This document shows positions 1-11,613 of a stretch of DNA of 64,000 nt, piece after piece. Both the position numbers and the translations under genes were made by a program. Position 1 is the first letter of the stretch, and every line of letters begins with the position of its first letter. Under the pieces are notes generated by a model. That model was not told the origin of the DNA. It ran no database searches and was given only the letters and a program-made list of their open reading frames with translations. This stretch comes from Lichina pygmaea (Eukaryota; Ascomycota; Lichinomycetes; Lichinales; Lichinaceae), in NCBI GenBank assembly GCA_963422465.1, contig OY730169.1, positions 1,984,001 through 2,048,000 of the forward strand. The letters run 5' to 3'.

Positions 1-1257
1 CGGGGCGAGGTTGAAAGGGGGCGTTCCGAGCTGAAGCGCGAACGTGAGAAGGCCGCGGCGGCGCTGAAGGGCGCAGGCGCCACCGTCAACGGGATCGCGA
101 ATGCCGAGGGCGCCAAGGAGGTCGAGCAGCGCGACGACGAGATCCGTGGGTTGAAGGCCATCATCCACTCGCTGAGCCGGGATCCGGTGTCGGACGGCCA
201 CGACCCGAACGGTCGATCGCTACCGCAGAGGAACGCTACCGGCGTTCAAGACGTCGAGCGACAACGGCTGAGCCGACAGCTGTCGGGCGAGCAAGCAGTT
301 CGCAGCCGACTCGAGCACGAGCTGCGCGACCTGCGAAGTCTCGTGGAGAGGAAGCTGCATCGGGAAGGCGAGCTGGAACGCGAACTGGAGCGGCTGCGAC
401 TGGGAGGCAGCCCGTCGAGCGCCTATCGGATGAGCACGTCCTCTGAACACACGGTCATGCAGGGCAAGAGCGGTGGCGTCGGTGGTTCGAGTGGTGAGAC
501 GGACGCTCCTGAAGCCAACGGCAACGCCGGTGGTGCTTCGGCGGCGGCCCCATCAGCAGGATGGCGAGATTCTCCGTCCTCGTCGTTGACCGCCAAGATG
601 GCCACGGCCAACGCTCGGCCAGGAGCTGCAGCAACGCAGCTGGAGACGATGCATGAGCACGATACCTACTCCTCCGACGCCGACGGAAGTTCCTTGTGGT
701 GCGAGATTTGCGACATTGGCGGTCACGACATCTTGACCTGCACCAACATGTTCGGGACCAACAACGCCAAAAACAACATCACGAGCTCGACCTCCCAAAA
801 GCCAGTGGACCAGCTCACTCCTAGCCTCGGCACGGCACCAAATCCACGATCGTCATCAACCTCGCCGATCGCGCCGAACGCGGCAGGGTCTCCCCGCACA
901 GGCCGTGACGTGGTGGTGGAAGGGCTCAAGGGATTCTCTATGAATCCTGCCGTGGGAAAGACCACCACCACCACCAACGCAGGCACCATCAGCAGTATAG
1001 GCGCCTTTCACGGCCCAGCGCCATCCGCCTCATCTTTCCCCGCGGTACAGCCACGGCAAATGGTGCATCACGCGCAACCGCAGCAACAGTCGCAGCCGCA
1101 GCCCCCGTCCCAGCAGCATCAGCAGCAGTACTCAGACGACCAAAGTACGATGGCCCCCGGCAAGGCCAGCGGCATCGTCGATCCGAACAAATGGTGCGCC
1201 CTTTGCGAAAGGGATGGCCACGAGAGCGTCGACTGTCCTTTTGAGGAGGGTCTGTGA
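1..1257 (+). CDS. CLIP-170-like microtubule plus-end protein, C-terminal part (5' end outside window)
   Basis: The frame is open from base 1 to a TGA at 1255-1257, giving 418 visible residues; the start lies upstream of the window. The first ~130 residues are charged and heptad-like (many E/R/L), fitting the end of a long coiled coil. A Ser/Ala/Gly/Gln-rich linker follows. Two zinc knuckles end the protein: WCEICDIGGHDILTC near nt 697-741 and WCALCERDGHESVDC near nt 1192-1236. Each has the C-x2-C-x4-H-x4/5-C type layout of the CLIP-170 family tail, which binds dynactin and folds back on the N-terminal CAP-Gly domain. The CAP-Gly domain itself is not in the window, so the assignment rests on the coiled coil plus the paired terminal knuckles. 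Role by family: tracking growing microtubule ends. The GC- and CpG-rich composition matches the other genes at this end. Confidence 0.7.
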   Translation, partial: RGEVERGRSELKREREKAAAALKGAGATVNGIANAEGAKEVEQRDDEIRGLKAIIHSLSRDPVSDGHDPNGRSLPQRNATGVQDVERQRLSRQLSGEQAVRSRLEHELRDLRSLVERKLHREGELERELERLRLGGSPSSAYRMSTSSEHTVMQGKSGGVGGSSGETDAPEANGNAGGASAAAPSAGWRDSPSSSLTAKMATANARPGAAATQLETMHEHDTYSSDADGSSLWCEICDIGGHDILTCTNMFGTNNAKNNITSSTSQKPVDQLTPSLGTAPNPRSSSTSPIAPNAAGSPRTGRDVVVEGLKGFSMNPAVGKTTTTTNAGTISSIGAFHGPAPSASSFPAVQPRQMVHHAQPQQQSQPQPPSQQHQQQYSDDQSTMAPGKASGIVDPNKWCALCERDGHESVDCPFEEGL

Positions 1258-4200
1258 ATGGGTTGCTTCCTTGCTAAGTGATCTGTGTGTGTATGTGTGT
1301 GTTGGGGGGAGGGGGGGGGGAAGATTCGCTTTTGTAGCACGGGAAATGAACGTGCGCCTTCCCCTTGCATACAGCTCAGAATGTTGGAGATGCTGATTTC
1401 TAGTCGTCGTGTTTCCTCTTATCCTCTTCTTCTGTCGTTATCTATACAATTCCCTTCTTCTCCTTCTTCTTTCCCTCCTTCCTTTCTCTGCATCTTTCAT
1501 CCTTGGGAGAGTGAAGGAGGGAGGGGAGGGAGTGAGACGAGAGGAAGAGGATCATGCTGGCGTCTTTACTGCTCCTGTCTGTTTGATTCTTGTATAGTAC
1601 TTCAGCTACGCTAACATGTTTCTTGGAGCCTGTTCTCTTCATCAGCACAATAGCATTTTTTTTAATCATGAGAATCGCGTCGTCAGGACTTCGTTGACAG
1701 GCACGACAGACTACCGCGGCTGACTCGGTCGATGCCTTCTGTTCTCTGGCCTTCTATCCCTTCGTTCATAGGGAGGTTGTCTGAGCTGGATAGTAGATCA
1801 GGAGGCTCGGACTGGTTGTTGATGGGGGTTGCTACCTGTCGCTACCTGCGTCGTATGCCATGGTGCTGTTGTCGATGCTGCTCTGCGACGAAGTGAGTCA
1901 CGTGCTTCATTGGCCTTGCACATCCAGTACCACTGGCACCATCAGCACCAGCATGTTACTAATTATTCGCAGTCAATCTATGGCTCTTCTGGAGCAATGC
2001 GCAGTGAAATCAGGTCGAGGCGGCTTTCTTTTGTCTGCTGTCACTCCCATACCGTACCTGATATGAGCGTACCTGGCCCACCGGGTACGTCTTCGATGAA
2101 CCTGGAGCACTCACCCACTCTATCAGGCTCGCGGTTACATTCTTCTATGTTGCTCCGAGGAGCACTGGCTAATCATGCGGTGGCTTCGATGATCAGGCCA
2201 CACAGCAACTTCGTGACGCTAAGACCCAGCACGTTACTTCCCGTCGGCCTTCGGTGCTTCTTCGGCCCTATCTCAGTCCTTTCTTGGTTCTTTCCTTTGG
2301 TCCCTTCCAGCATTTACTGCGTATTTCTTCGTTCGAGTGTCTCGTCATACAAGTATGCATGTTTCTACCCCCGTCAAGATGAGTTGACAGAAACCGGCAC
2401 CGAGCCACGCTGGTCCAGAGCTTCCACCAAGCGCAGCCTCAGCGATCATCCCCCTATCTGATGTCATGTCAACGGTCCTGGCTGTACAGGAGGCTCGTTA
2501 AATGCATGCTCAAGTTCACACTGGAGACGAACGATATGATCGTCCTGAGTTTATTTTCCTGCTCTTGTCTTGTTCTGCTCCGCATGCTGCCACGTAGTCA
2601 ATTCAAAGCACGCATTTCAATGTCTGCAATTATTCCATGCCAAAATATTCTACCAGGACAGCCATGGAAGTGTGAGCATGCCGGTGCGCTGCATCGTTGC
2701 CACAGGACGATGGCCTTGCCGATGTCCTCGATGCTACTCTCGTTTGTCACCCTCCAATCCAGGCATCTAGCCACAGATGGTCCATCTCTGAAGTATGAAC
2801 CTGCAGTTTCTTTGTGGGATATACATACGTAGCTCTTTCGGCTACAGATGTCACCACAGGCACGTCCCTGGCCAACTTGGACATCTACAAGCCGTCGAGC
2901 ATATGACACTCAATTTCCGCTACGAAGGATAGCTTCAGACGTCAATGCGGAAATCTTTCAGATGCCTGTGAAGGTCATCGACAGTATAAACCTTCCTCAA
3001 ATGGACTGCATCCGCATCAAGCCTCTCACTGTTCTGCTTTTTGGGACACTTACGTTGCCCCTTTGGCCAGAACTATCGACGCGGAACCGCTGTCTGGTGG
3101 TTGGCCAAGGGCGTCAAGTAGCCCGTCTGTGCCGACACCTGAACGGTGCGGACGATAGGAAACCTGCCGTCGACATTCATGGTACGCACCCGCTGACCAC
3201 AGTCAAGAGATGGTTGGTCATCTCGAAATCGAATCCTCCCGGAATAAGAGCTTGTGCGAGCATCCATCGACCGAGCCCGGTAAGTACAGTATCACTCAAC
3301 AAGAAACCAGAGATTCGTGCCCGTGAAAAGCTTCATCCCTGCAACTCAGACTCTGAGCCATCTGGAAAGTCTTCCGGATCCTATACTTGACGGGTCACTA
3401 TCAGTCAAGCGCCCCAGGGCCCCGACTTCACACGTCCCGTTCAAGAGGTCTACAGTATCAACGTGGCCGCTCGTGGCTCGGTCAAAGTACGATGATTGCC
3501 TGTTGGGATCATCCACGTCTTGAACAATTTTGACGCAGTTCTTCTACCAGTAGTCTCAGCCCCCCTGGGGGGGGGGGGGCAAGTATCCACACGCATCCGG
3601 TCCCTCTGCGCATCAAGAACTCGACGGAGTTCGGACACAGTGGCCTTAAATCTCGTCGTCGCCAGAAACGGGTACGAGGTCGAAGATGCTCTTCCGACGA
3701 TCGACGCCATGGGGCTGGAGCAAACTCCACCGGCTCCGTTTGAACTTGATCGGTTCGCGGTCGTGGCCCGTTGATGTCTCATGCATCATCGATCGATTGA
3801 TTTCTTGCTGGCTTGCTTGGTTTCTTGCTTGCTTGCTGGCTTGGTTTCTTGTTTCATTGGTTGACTGCTTCCCACGCTCACCCCAAGCCACTTTGCCAAG
3901 TCTCTCGCGTCCGGGGAGACGCAGCAGACAGCGACTACTCGAGAACGGATCAATACAAAATCCTTCTCTTGGAGTGTCAACTCTTCGATCCCACGATAGT
4001 CGGCTACACAAGGCCTACGTGGCCGGTTCGCTCTTCACGGCTCTCGGCTTGGTGGGGACATTTAACGGCGGCTTTACCGTAGGGAGATGTAGCTGTACGT
4101 AGCTGTAGCAAGTAAGGTATTGTTACAACTACTACCTAGCAGGAGTAGAGCCAGCAGTAGCAAAGAATAGAAAATTCGTAGCAGAAAAGGGGTATCATCC

Positions 4201-4470
4201 CGCTGCGATTTATCCCTTCACGATGCGCCTGGTCGCCCTTGACGCCGCTACTAAGCACGCCGCGTGAATGCCATCCTTTCGTCTACGAATAACGCAGAGC
4301 AACCACGATCCTTCATTGTCGCCTTTCTTGACGCCTTCCCGCACGGATGCCAATGCCAATAGCATTGCGTCGCGCTTCTTCTTGAACCACCCCCCCCCCC
4401 CCCCCCCCCCCACGACCGTATCTCACCCTACGGCTCGCAAGGGGGAAAAGGAAGTCCAGACAAGGGAGAA
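1258..4470. other. Intergenic spacer without a recognisable gene
   Basis: About 3.2 kb between the CLIP-like stop and the F-box stop. It contains a GT-rich/G-run stretch at 1280-1320, a C/G homopolymer block near 3561-3579, a GCTTG-type simple repeat near 3803-3850 and a run of 22 C at 4390-4411. Open frames up to 210 codons exist, for example 1829-2461 on +, but they lack recognisable domains, have atypical composition and do not form a consistent spliced model. I see no tRNA, rRNA or transposon remnant here. Confidence 0.5.
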
Positions 4471-4913
4471 TCATTCGGAATCAGACATAGTGTCGTCCTC
4501 GGTGGCCGGTTCTGATATGACGCTCGGCTCGGTCTCAACGGACCCGGCGTACTCATGGGGCGGATAGCTGGCAAGTCTTTCGGGCTGTAGTGCGACTTCA
4601 CGGTCCGTCTGTTCAGTTGAGACTAGGGCGTCGGACGGGATACGTGAAGGGTCGATCCTGAATCTTTCCAGGCCGTAGGCCAAGAACCACCCGCGCAGGC
4701 TTCTGTGATGGGCCGGTGGTGCAACCAACACCCTCTCCTCGACGACCCTCTCGGGGATGGCGGGTCCGAAAGTCGGTGTGAGCATCGACCATGTCTTCGA
4801 GAAGACGTCTTCTCGGCACCTGCCGACACAGTGCCGGACGGTACGACGCAGGGGCTCGAGCACAATCCCCTCGTCGAATACCGGCCCGAACGGACCTGGA
4901 CAGATGATTGTCA

Positions 4914-4959
<46 letters not shown>

Positions 4960-6905
4960 GATGCCTACTGCCACCGGTCTGATCGAAATGGACGGCGATT
5001 TCGACGTGCCAGCCATCATCCAGAAACATCTCCCGAGCGCATTCCATAAGCACAAGAAAATCCTCGGGGGTATCGAACAGGCTGCGGCGACACAGGTGGG
5101 AATGGGCGTGCCCCGACGGGTTTCTCACGTCCACGCAACAGCGCCAGCTATCCGTCCTCAGCCGCCAGAATCCAGACTTGGCCCGCAGCCGACGAGGCGT
5201 CCGGGCAAACGCTTCCACACAGATGTTCGGCATCGGGATGTCGAGATGGGTGAGGTTGGGAAATGCGTCCGGATCGGCGAGGTAGAGACAGTGGTGGGCT
5301 TCCCTAACGATCATCGGCTGCGCGTCGATTGTCAGGCACGTCAAGATGTTGCTCGCCACAAACATCACCGTGTTGAAGATCTCTGAGAAGACCACGTGCG
5401 AAAGTCAGCCATCAGCTCACTTCGCATACGTACCGCTGCCGCTGCTGGCGGGGAGTCGACTTACCTTCGAACGACGTGCCTGCGCTCACGTCAGTGTGAA
5501 CCACCCTGAGATTTTTCATCTTGGATATGCCACTACTGTGGAGGAACCAGTCCATGTTCCAGTAGTTGAACTCTATGTCCCCGCTAATACAGGAAAACGA
5601 GTCCACTTCTTTGAACAAAGAGCTGCCCATGACGTCGACTGTCCACAAGTGATTCATTTCGTCGGCGAGCTTGCGGTTCACTTGAGAGCCCATCTGTTCG
5701 AATTGTGTCGGTCCGACCCCAGCAGCACTTTCATAGGTGTCCCGCGGCAGATGTGGAGTCAGGACGGCTCTGAACTCTCTTGGCATCGTGCGGTCGTGGA
5801 ACTTATCGTGCAAACCGTATGGGCAGCACAAGATCTCCATGTCGTCGCGAAAGGTGCACGAAGCAAGCGAAGGGGGTTGCAACGCCACTTGAGGCCACAA
5901 ACGATCCAGAGCGAGGACTAAGCGCCCCGGAGGATAATCTCGTGATGTCGAGAGCATACACAAAACAAACGCAGGAACTTCCACGTGCGCTCCCGTGCCA
6001 AGCTGATCGAGCAGGCCAAGTATCAGCGACGAGTGATACTTGGCGAAGGACAGCAGCTCGCCGCAGATGAAATCTAGGGCCCAGGGCAGCAATGGGTACT
6101 GGATCGTCGACAACCCCTCAACGGCATCGGGGCCGATCATGGCCGAGAGCGGCACTTTCAACTCAGCGCACTTGTACTCGCAAATTCGACCCAGGTCGAG
6201 CATGTCCCAAAACGGCGTGCTGCACATTTCTGTGTCCTGCCACGTGATGGCGCCGATGAAGCCTGTGGGAAATGGCGACCGATGATACATCAACCTTTCC
6301 TTGGCATACTCCAGGGTCCTGTAGTCATTCGGATTGCCGCAAGCTACCAGAACTCCTTTCAGATCCGGAAAGTCGCGCACCAGATCGACGAGCCGTAGCA
6401 AGGGGACGCGATACAGGATCGCACGACGATGGCCAGAATGGCCGAAGAGCTTGTGCCGGATTGCTTTCGACCAACGGGCGCAGGTCCCCCGCAACGGTCT
6501 TGACAGTCGAATGGCGTGGCGAAACTCAAGGTAGGAATAATGGCTGGAGGGAACGCGTAAGCAGCTCCGCAGATCGTCCTCGACATAGTCCTCGAAGATG
6601 GTCCAAAGGAGCTCGTCTGGCATAGACGCGAGAATCGCAGCAGAAGCGTTGGTTGCTCGAGGCACATGCTGCCGTTGCACCTGTATCTCCGCTGGGAGAA
6701 CATGCTCCTCCTGAGCCACCGGCTGGTTGTTCTGATGGTGATGATGCAGCTCAAGTTGATGACAGACGAGGCAGTCTCTACTACCAGCGACGGTAGTAGC
6801 AGCCACAGTCGTGCTGTTCTCACCCTCCTCGACGTTAATATCGCTATTAGCACCAAGAGAGGAGTTCGTAGGCGCAGAGACATTGATATCGTCGTGGATA
6901 TCCAT
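4471..6905 (-). CDS. F-box domain protein (three exons)
   Basis: Proposed CDS on the minus strand is 6905-5465, 5382-4969 and 4895-4471 (2280 nt, 759 aa). The first ATG of the open frame (6905) is chosen because upstream codons are a pyrimidine-repeat leader. The F-box is near residues 92-140 (MPDELLWTIFEDY then a helical stretch ending in RWSKAIRHKLFG). The rest is a long C-terminal region resembling fungal F-box proteins with degenerate leucine-rich repeats, expected to present a substrate to an SCF ubiquitin ligase through Skp1. Intron 1 (5464-5383, 82 nt) has a GTAAGT donor and CTCAG acceptor. Intron 2 (4968-4896, 73 nt) has a GTAGGC donor, a CTGAC branch and a CCAG acceptor; both introns keep phase. 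The acidic tail ends in MSDSE. The substrate is unknown. Confidence 0.65.
4917..4956. repeat. (GA)n microsatellite inside F-box intron 2
   Basis: Twenty GA dinucleotides. On the gene strand this is a TC tract between the GTAGGC donor and the CTGAC branch point of intron 2. It explains why an unspliced reading appears frameshifted here. Confidence 0.85.
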
Positions 6906-7281
6906 CTTGTCAGGACTACCGGAAGAGTAGTGAGAAGCACACTGCAACGCAAGTAGAGATGAGAAAGTTAAGAATTTCGAGGTGCAAGCAGGAGTGCTCC
7001 TCCTTCGACGCAGGGGTGGGTGAAGAAGAAGAAGAAGAAGAAGAAGGAGAGAAAAACATCTCCGGGCCACAGGGGCCAATATTTATGTTTCATCAATAAC
7101 ACGTCAACTGTGAAATGCGGCTCCAATTCCTCGTCGATAAGAGCACGACACCATCGCCATCGGTGCGCTAGTAGGTCGGTGGGCCGGCGAATCCCGGATG
7201 GGCGTATATTGACAACGACCCGTGCCAACCGTCTCCCAGCTGATCGCGTCGCGGTCAGACTGCAGCAGTGCAGGTGGCATC
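6906..7281. promoter_or_regulatory. Divergent promoter between F-box and kinase genes
   Basis: Only 376 bp separates the two divergent start codons. It contains a (GAA)8-type tract at 7022-7046, which reads as a pyrimidine tract in the F-box leader, and a CCAAT motif at 7076-7080. No TATA box is clear. A shared bidirectional promoter is inferred from the spacing. Confidence 0.45.
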
Positions 7282-8786
7282 ATGGCCCAGTATCTTGTGG
7301 ACCTGCTGTCGTCCCTGGCGAGCTGCATGTGCTGTTTCTCGGGAACGCCAAGGTTGAAGATCAAGAACCGGAGCTTCCGGATCCTGCGGTTGCTGGGAGA
7401 GGTACGAGCGCTGCATTCCCTGGAGCACTTGGGATGACTGTTAACTTGGCGAATCTGTGGACAGGGTGGCTTCTCGTACGTGTATCTGGTGCAGGACGTC
7501 TCCGACGACTCGCTGCACGCCTTGAAGAAGATTCGATGTCCGTTCGGCCAGGAGTCGGTGTCTCGGGCGCTGAAAGAGGTCGAGGCGTACGCGCTCTTTG
7601 CGCATGAGCCCACGATCATCCGCTCGGACGACTACAACATCGTAGCCGACAAGTCGGACCCGGGCGCAAAGACGGTGTACATCCTCCTGCCGTACTACCG
7701 ACGGGGCAATCTGCAGGACATGATCAACGCGAACCTGGTCAACCACACGAGGTTCCCGGAACGCAAGCTGCTGCGACTGTTCCTTGGTGTCTGCAAGGCC
7801 CTCAAGGCGATGCACCAGTACCGGGTCTGGGACGGCCAGAGCCGGGGCAAGCGGGTGAGAGATGACGCCGCCAAGGCCGACGACGAGGCCGCAGAGGAGG
7901 CTGCGGCGACTAGAAAGCAGACGAAGGATCAAAGACATCAGCCCGAGAACGATGACATTGAGCACGAGCCTCTGATGGAAAGCGAGGTGACTCGCGCGCA
8001 GGAAGGTTTAGCAGAGGGCGAGATGCGGGCGTACGCGCACCGCGATGTTAAGCCGGGTACGTGTGTTCAAGCCCCTGCACTTCAGTGAGGTGTAGTCCCA
8101 CTAAAATGGGGTGTGTAAAAGGCAACATCATGATCGCGGACGACGGTCGCACGCCAATCGTGATGGATCTAGGGTCGCTGGCGCCGTCCCCGACGCCGAT
8201 CACGTCGCGGTCCCTCGCGATCGCCGTGCAGGACGAGGCGGCTGAGCACTCGACGATGCCTTACCGGGCGCCGGAGCTGTTCGACGTCAAGACGGGCTCG
8301 ACCATCGACACCAAGGTCGATATCTGGTCGCTAGGCTGCACCCTGTACGCTTGTCTCGTGGGCAAAAGCCCGTTCGAGGCCCGCTCCGAGGAGACCGGCG
8401 GGAGCCTCAGCATGTGCGTGCTCGGCGGCGACTGGCGTTTTCCGGACGAGAAACCGCAAAATGCCGCAGGCTCGACGACGGGGAAAGCTTCTGCCGGTGG
8501 AGCGGGAAGCGCCACCGGCTCTGGCGGCAGCAGCAGCACTCGAGACCCATCGACGTCAAAGCTCGCAGGAACGCAAGGATCCGGCGCGGCAGGACCCGGC
8601 GCAGCGAATCTCACTTGGAGCCAACCGGTCAGACAAGTCGTGCGTCGCTGTCTCAAGGTGGAACCGGTTGAGCGACCGGACATAGACGAGCTGATAGGCA
8701 TCGTCGAGGATGCCCTCCGACAGCTCGGACCATCGAGCAACGCAAACCGTGACGGGGACAGCGAGAACGGGGACGACAGCGACTGA
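7282..8786 (+). CDS. Env7/STK16-like palmitoylated serine/threonine kinase
   Basis: CDS join(7282..7401, 7465..8056, 8122..8786), 458 aa. Intron 1 (63 nt, GTACGA..ACAG) and intron 2 (65 nt, GTACGT..AAAG, branch CTAAA) restore GEGGFSYVYLV and HRDVKPGNIM. The N-terminus has a cysteine cluster (CMCC, residues 15-18), the palmitoylation site type that anchors Env7/STK16 to membranes. Kinase motifs in order: glycine loop at ~39-46, catalytic Lys in HALKK (~61), HRD at ~232-234, DLGS in place of DFG (characteristic of the NAK/STK16 group), PYRAPE and DIWSLGC. A ~60-residue charged insert (ending near DIEHEPLMES) precedes the HRD motif, and a Gly/Ser-rich insert sits in the C-lobe. In yeast Env7 acts at the vacuole membrane and limits fusion; the same role here is inferred. 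The first in-frame ATG is used. Confidence 0.88.
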
Positions 8787-9751
8787 CTGACGGTAGCCCG
8801 CTGTACATCAAAAAATACGCAACACAGCTTTCTGTGATGGAATCTCATTCTGTGCTAATCTCATTTGCTGTGCTCATCCAGCTTCGTTCCATCTCTTTGG
8901 CACGGCATCGACTGATGCTCTTGGCGTCTTGCTTTCTCATCCCGTCTTGCGCTCTGTTCTGGTGTGAATTTCGTTCCACCTGAAGATCTCATACGATCTT
9001 GTGTCCCATTCCGTCTGGATTTCTAGTCTTGTTTGTGTTCTTCTATCCCATCTCGGATTCTTAATTCTGTCTTACTTGATCTCACTGTAAACTTTCTTTC
9101 ATCTACGAATCATGACAGGTGTACGCTCCGTCTGCAAGGATTTTGGGTAGTGAGCAGCTCCGCTAGGGGAACTATGGTAGAGATTGAGGGACGAGCGGGC
9201 TTGCAAGTCAATAGCAGAACATGATTTGCTATCGTCGAAGTGGCGTCCCAGAAGGTCGGTTCGATTCTGTTGGTTGTTCTCCAACCTTTGCAAATATGTT
9301 GCTGGGAAGATGATCCGTGCATTCGAAAAGCACCATCTTGAGCTTTCTCGGCTTCTCTGTTCTCATCGATGAGGTTCTAAAACTTCTCTTGTTTTCTTCT
9401 CCTGTTCTCTCTTGTTGGCTATCGGGACACATTGGAACATGTCATTGGGACACACAAGATGCAGACTGCTGGGAAGATCTAACGCCTGTCCTTGGTCCTA
9501 CCACTCGTGCCAGTACATGTTGCAGAGGTCACATTTCGATTAAAAACATCATGCACAGTACGTATTTTACAGCCAATATGAGGCCGCGAGTGATGCGGGG
9601 TTGGCTGCAACATCCCGTGTGTAACAGCCATATCATTACGCCGGAAGCTGTATTGCCTGACCTGTTGACGACGGCTTTGTTGTCTAACTCGTCCTTCTTG
9701 GAATTGTCAACTAGCTAACCGACCATAGCAAGGAGAGGAAGAAAAGAGGGG
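8787..9751. other. Intergenic spacer between kinase and BTB genes
   Basis: About 965 bp, T-rich just after the kinase stop (probable 3' UTR and terminator region). It contains only short frames with no domains. The proximal promoter of the BTB gene presumably lies in its right part; no TATA box stands out. Confidence 0.5.
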
Positions 9752-10822
9752 ATGTCGGACGAACTACTCTATGAATGCCCAGTCGCTCAAGGCCCAGATG
9801 ATGGCGATGGAGTTGATATCTCTGCAGGGGTGGCTTCCCCAAAGGAAGAGGAGCTGTTGGAAGCTACTGGTGAAGTGACTGTCGTCCGTGTGAGTGGGAA
9901 GTGGCTTATGAGCAAGTAGTCAAAGAAGCAAATCCCGAGAAACACCATCCTGAGTCCGAGCTTGCACCAGAAATTGCAAGGTACGGTAGGCTCTGGTTCT
10001 TGATTGTTGCTTTTCATCTCGGTGACTCATGCATCCAATATCAGTGTCTACGAATCTTCCATCTTCAAGATAATCGTCGGCACCCAGCGAAAGATCTTCT
10101 GGGCCCACCAAGATGCCCTCTCGAAGTCCCCTTTCTTCAAAAGCGCTTGCGAGGGCTCCTTTCGTGAGAGTACCTCCCGCGAGATCGTCCTGAAAGACGA
10201 CGATCCTCTGCTCTTTCACCACGTCCTGGACTTCCTCTACACCTCTGCCTGGAGCCCCGAGATCCTATGGGGGAGCGATGGCACAATTAGTCTCAAAGGA
10301 CGTTCCAATGACAAAGACGTCCGCACGATCGAATGTGGTCGCCAAGCGCAGCTCTACTGCATGGCCGACTTCTATCGTCTCGACGAGATGATGAGCCAAG
10401 CGGTCGAGAAACTGAAATTGTTGGCGCCGATCTCGATGGAGAATCTATTGGCGATCGCGAGCACGACATATGAGCGACTCCCGTCGTCCAATGAGGCTTT
10501 CCGCGAATTTGTCCGGACCGAGGCGTACAAGCTGAGGATTAGTCGTTTTACACCAACAGAGTGGTTTATGGACCATGTCGAGGAGGGGGGGTTACTGACA
10601 CAGGATCTGTTTATGGCCCTGCAGAGGACCTGCGAGAGACATGTTCAGAGTCTCGAAGAGAGCGGTCGTGATCATGATGTTTATTACGCTTGTGGTCGTT
10701 CGGGGGGAGGCATCTACCCTTCACCTGAATTTTACGATGAGTCTGTGGATGCGGAGATCCCGGTGGTCAAAGGGTGGCGAGTGCCGTCAGTGCAAAAGAA
10801 GAAGAAAAAGGGACGTCACTGA
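9752..10822 (+). CDS. BTB/POZ domain protein (three-exon model)
   Basis: Proposed CDS join(9752..9889, 9955..9980, 10045..10822), 313 aa. Exon 1 encodes an acidic leader (MSDELLYECPVAQ...). Intron 1 (65 nt, GTGAGT..TGAG) is weaker because no clear branch point is visible. Intron 2 (64 nt, GTACGG..TCAG, branch-like TGACTCA) is convincing and has the same length as the kinase introns. The BTB core starts near residue 55 (VYESSIFKIIVG) and includes FWAHQDALSKSPFF, the A-helix/hinge region that in fungal BTB proteins precedes FRE and the DDPLLFHHVLDFLYT helix. The C-terminal half is helical without a recognised second domain and ends in KKKKKGRH. Role by family: dimerisation or Cul3 adaptor; partner unknown. 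Exon 3 alone is certain. Confidence 0.65.
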
Positions 10823-11055
10823 GGCCCTCGCGGGCCTGAGGACTGAGATTTCCGAAACATCGAGTCCCAAGACAGTTTGCCACCAAGCACCGGCGTCTGA
10901 GACTGCGCTTCTTGGCCATCGAGATCTAGGAGCAGAAGCAGCGCGAGGAGCAGGCGCGGGGTACATAGCCAGGGCTACTCCCATGACATCGAGTAGCTGC
11001 AGGCCAGAGTCTGCCCGGAGTCCAATGTCAATGCTCTTCTCAACACCCTGATATA
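10823..11055. other. 3' flank of the BTB gene, last unique DNA before the transposon block
   Basis: CpG-containing sequence with no recognisable gene. It ends exactly at the TSD of the first retrotransposon insertion, AATCACAGTACTGT at 11056-11069, repeated at 19239-19252. Confidence 0.55.
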
Positions 11056-11244
11056 AATCACAGTACTGTTGATTGATTGATTGATTGAATTCCTACACCG
11101 TTCTAGCTCTAGTGTATCTAGGCTATGCCGGGTCAACTATAGAATTAGGCTAGGAAAACTCCAACGAGTAAAAAACCTCTCCCTGCAGCACCTAAGGCAG
11201 TGCTATCCTATCGAGTAATCTGTGGAACATGGGGGGGTGACTGG

Positions 11245-11613
11245 CTAGTAGCCAGTTTCCAGCTGCTCATGAGCCCAGGAGAACTGGGGAAGGACACCGT
11301 GGCGTAGGATCCACGAGGTGAGGGCGGTGGCGGGCCGCGGGCGCGATATCATCACCTGGTAGTCAGTAGTAGCAGCCGCAGTGTATAAACTGCGGCGTAC
11401 TCGCTGCAGCCGTGGGCAGTCTAGGATGACGTGCTTGGCAGTCTCCCACTGTGCCCCACAGCTGCAGGCAGGTGTCGGAAAGCCAGGACTCGACGCTTGC
11501 AAAGAAAGGCAGCCAGCCCGACCTTACCTGTACGTATCTGCGTTAAGATACTGCTCTGCACTTTGGAGAGGCCAGCTCGGAGCCGGAGAGTTGCCCAGTA
11601 TGGCATCTTATCC
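11245..11613 (-). pseudogene. LINE A ORF2 C-terminal fragment
   Basis: Two minus-strand frames together show the end of a Tad-like LINE ORF2: SSILTQIRTGKVGLAAFL, followed after a frameshift by CSCGAQWETAKHVILDCP, the cysteine/histidine motif that typically ends such ORFs. The final residues are at 11,248. Reverse transcriptase and endonuclease are absent because the copy is joined to module W at 11614. The same region occurs on the plus strand near 44,600-44,860 and 46,880-46,990. Confidence 0.75.

Noticed and set aside
1829-2461. 210-codon open frame in the first intergenic spacer
   Set aside because: No domain, unusual Ser/His/Arg-rich composition, no supporting splice or conservation evidence; similar frames occur on both strands nearby.
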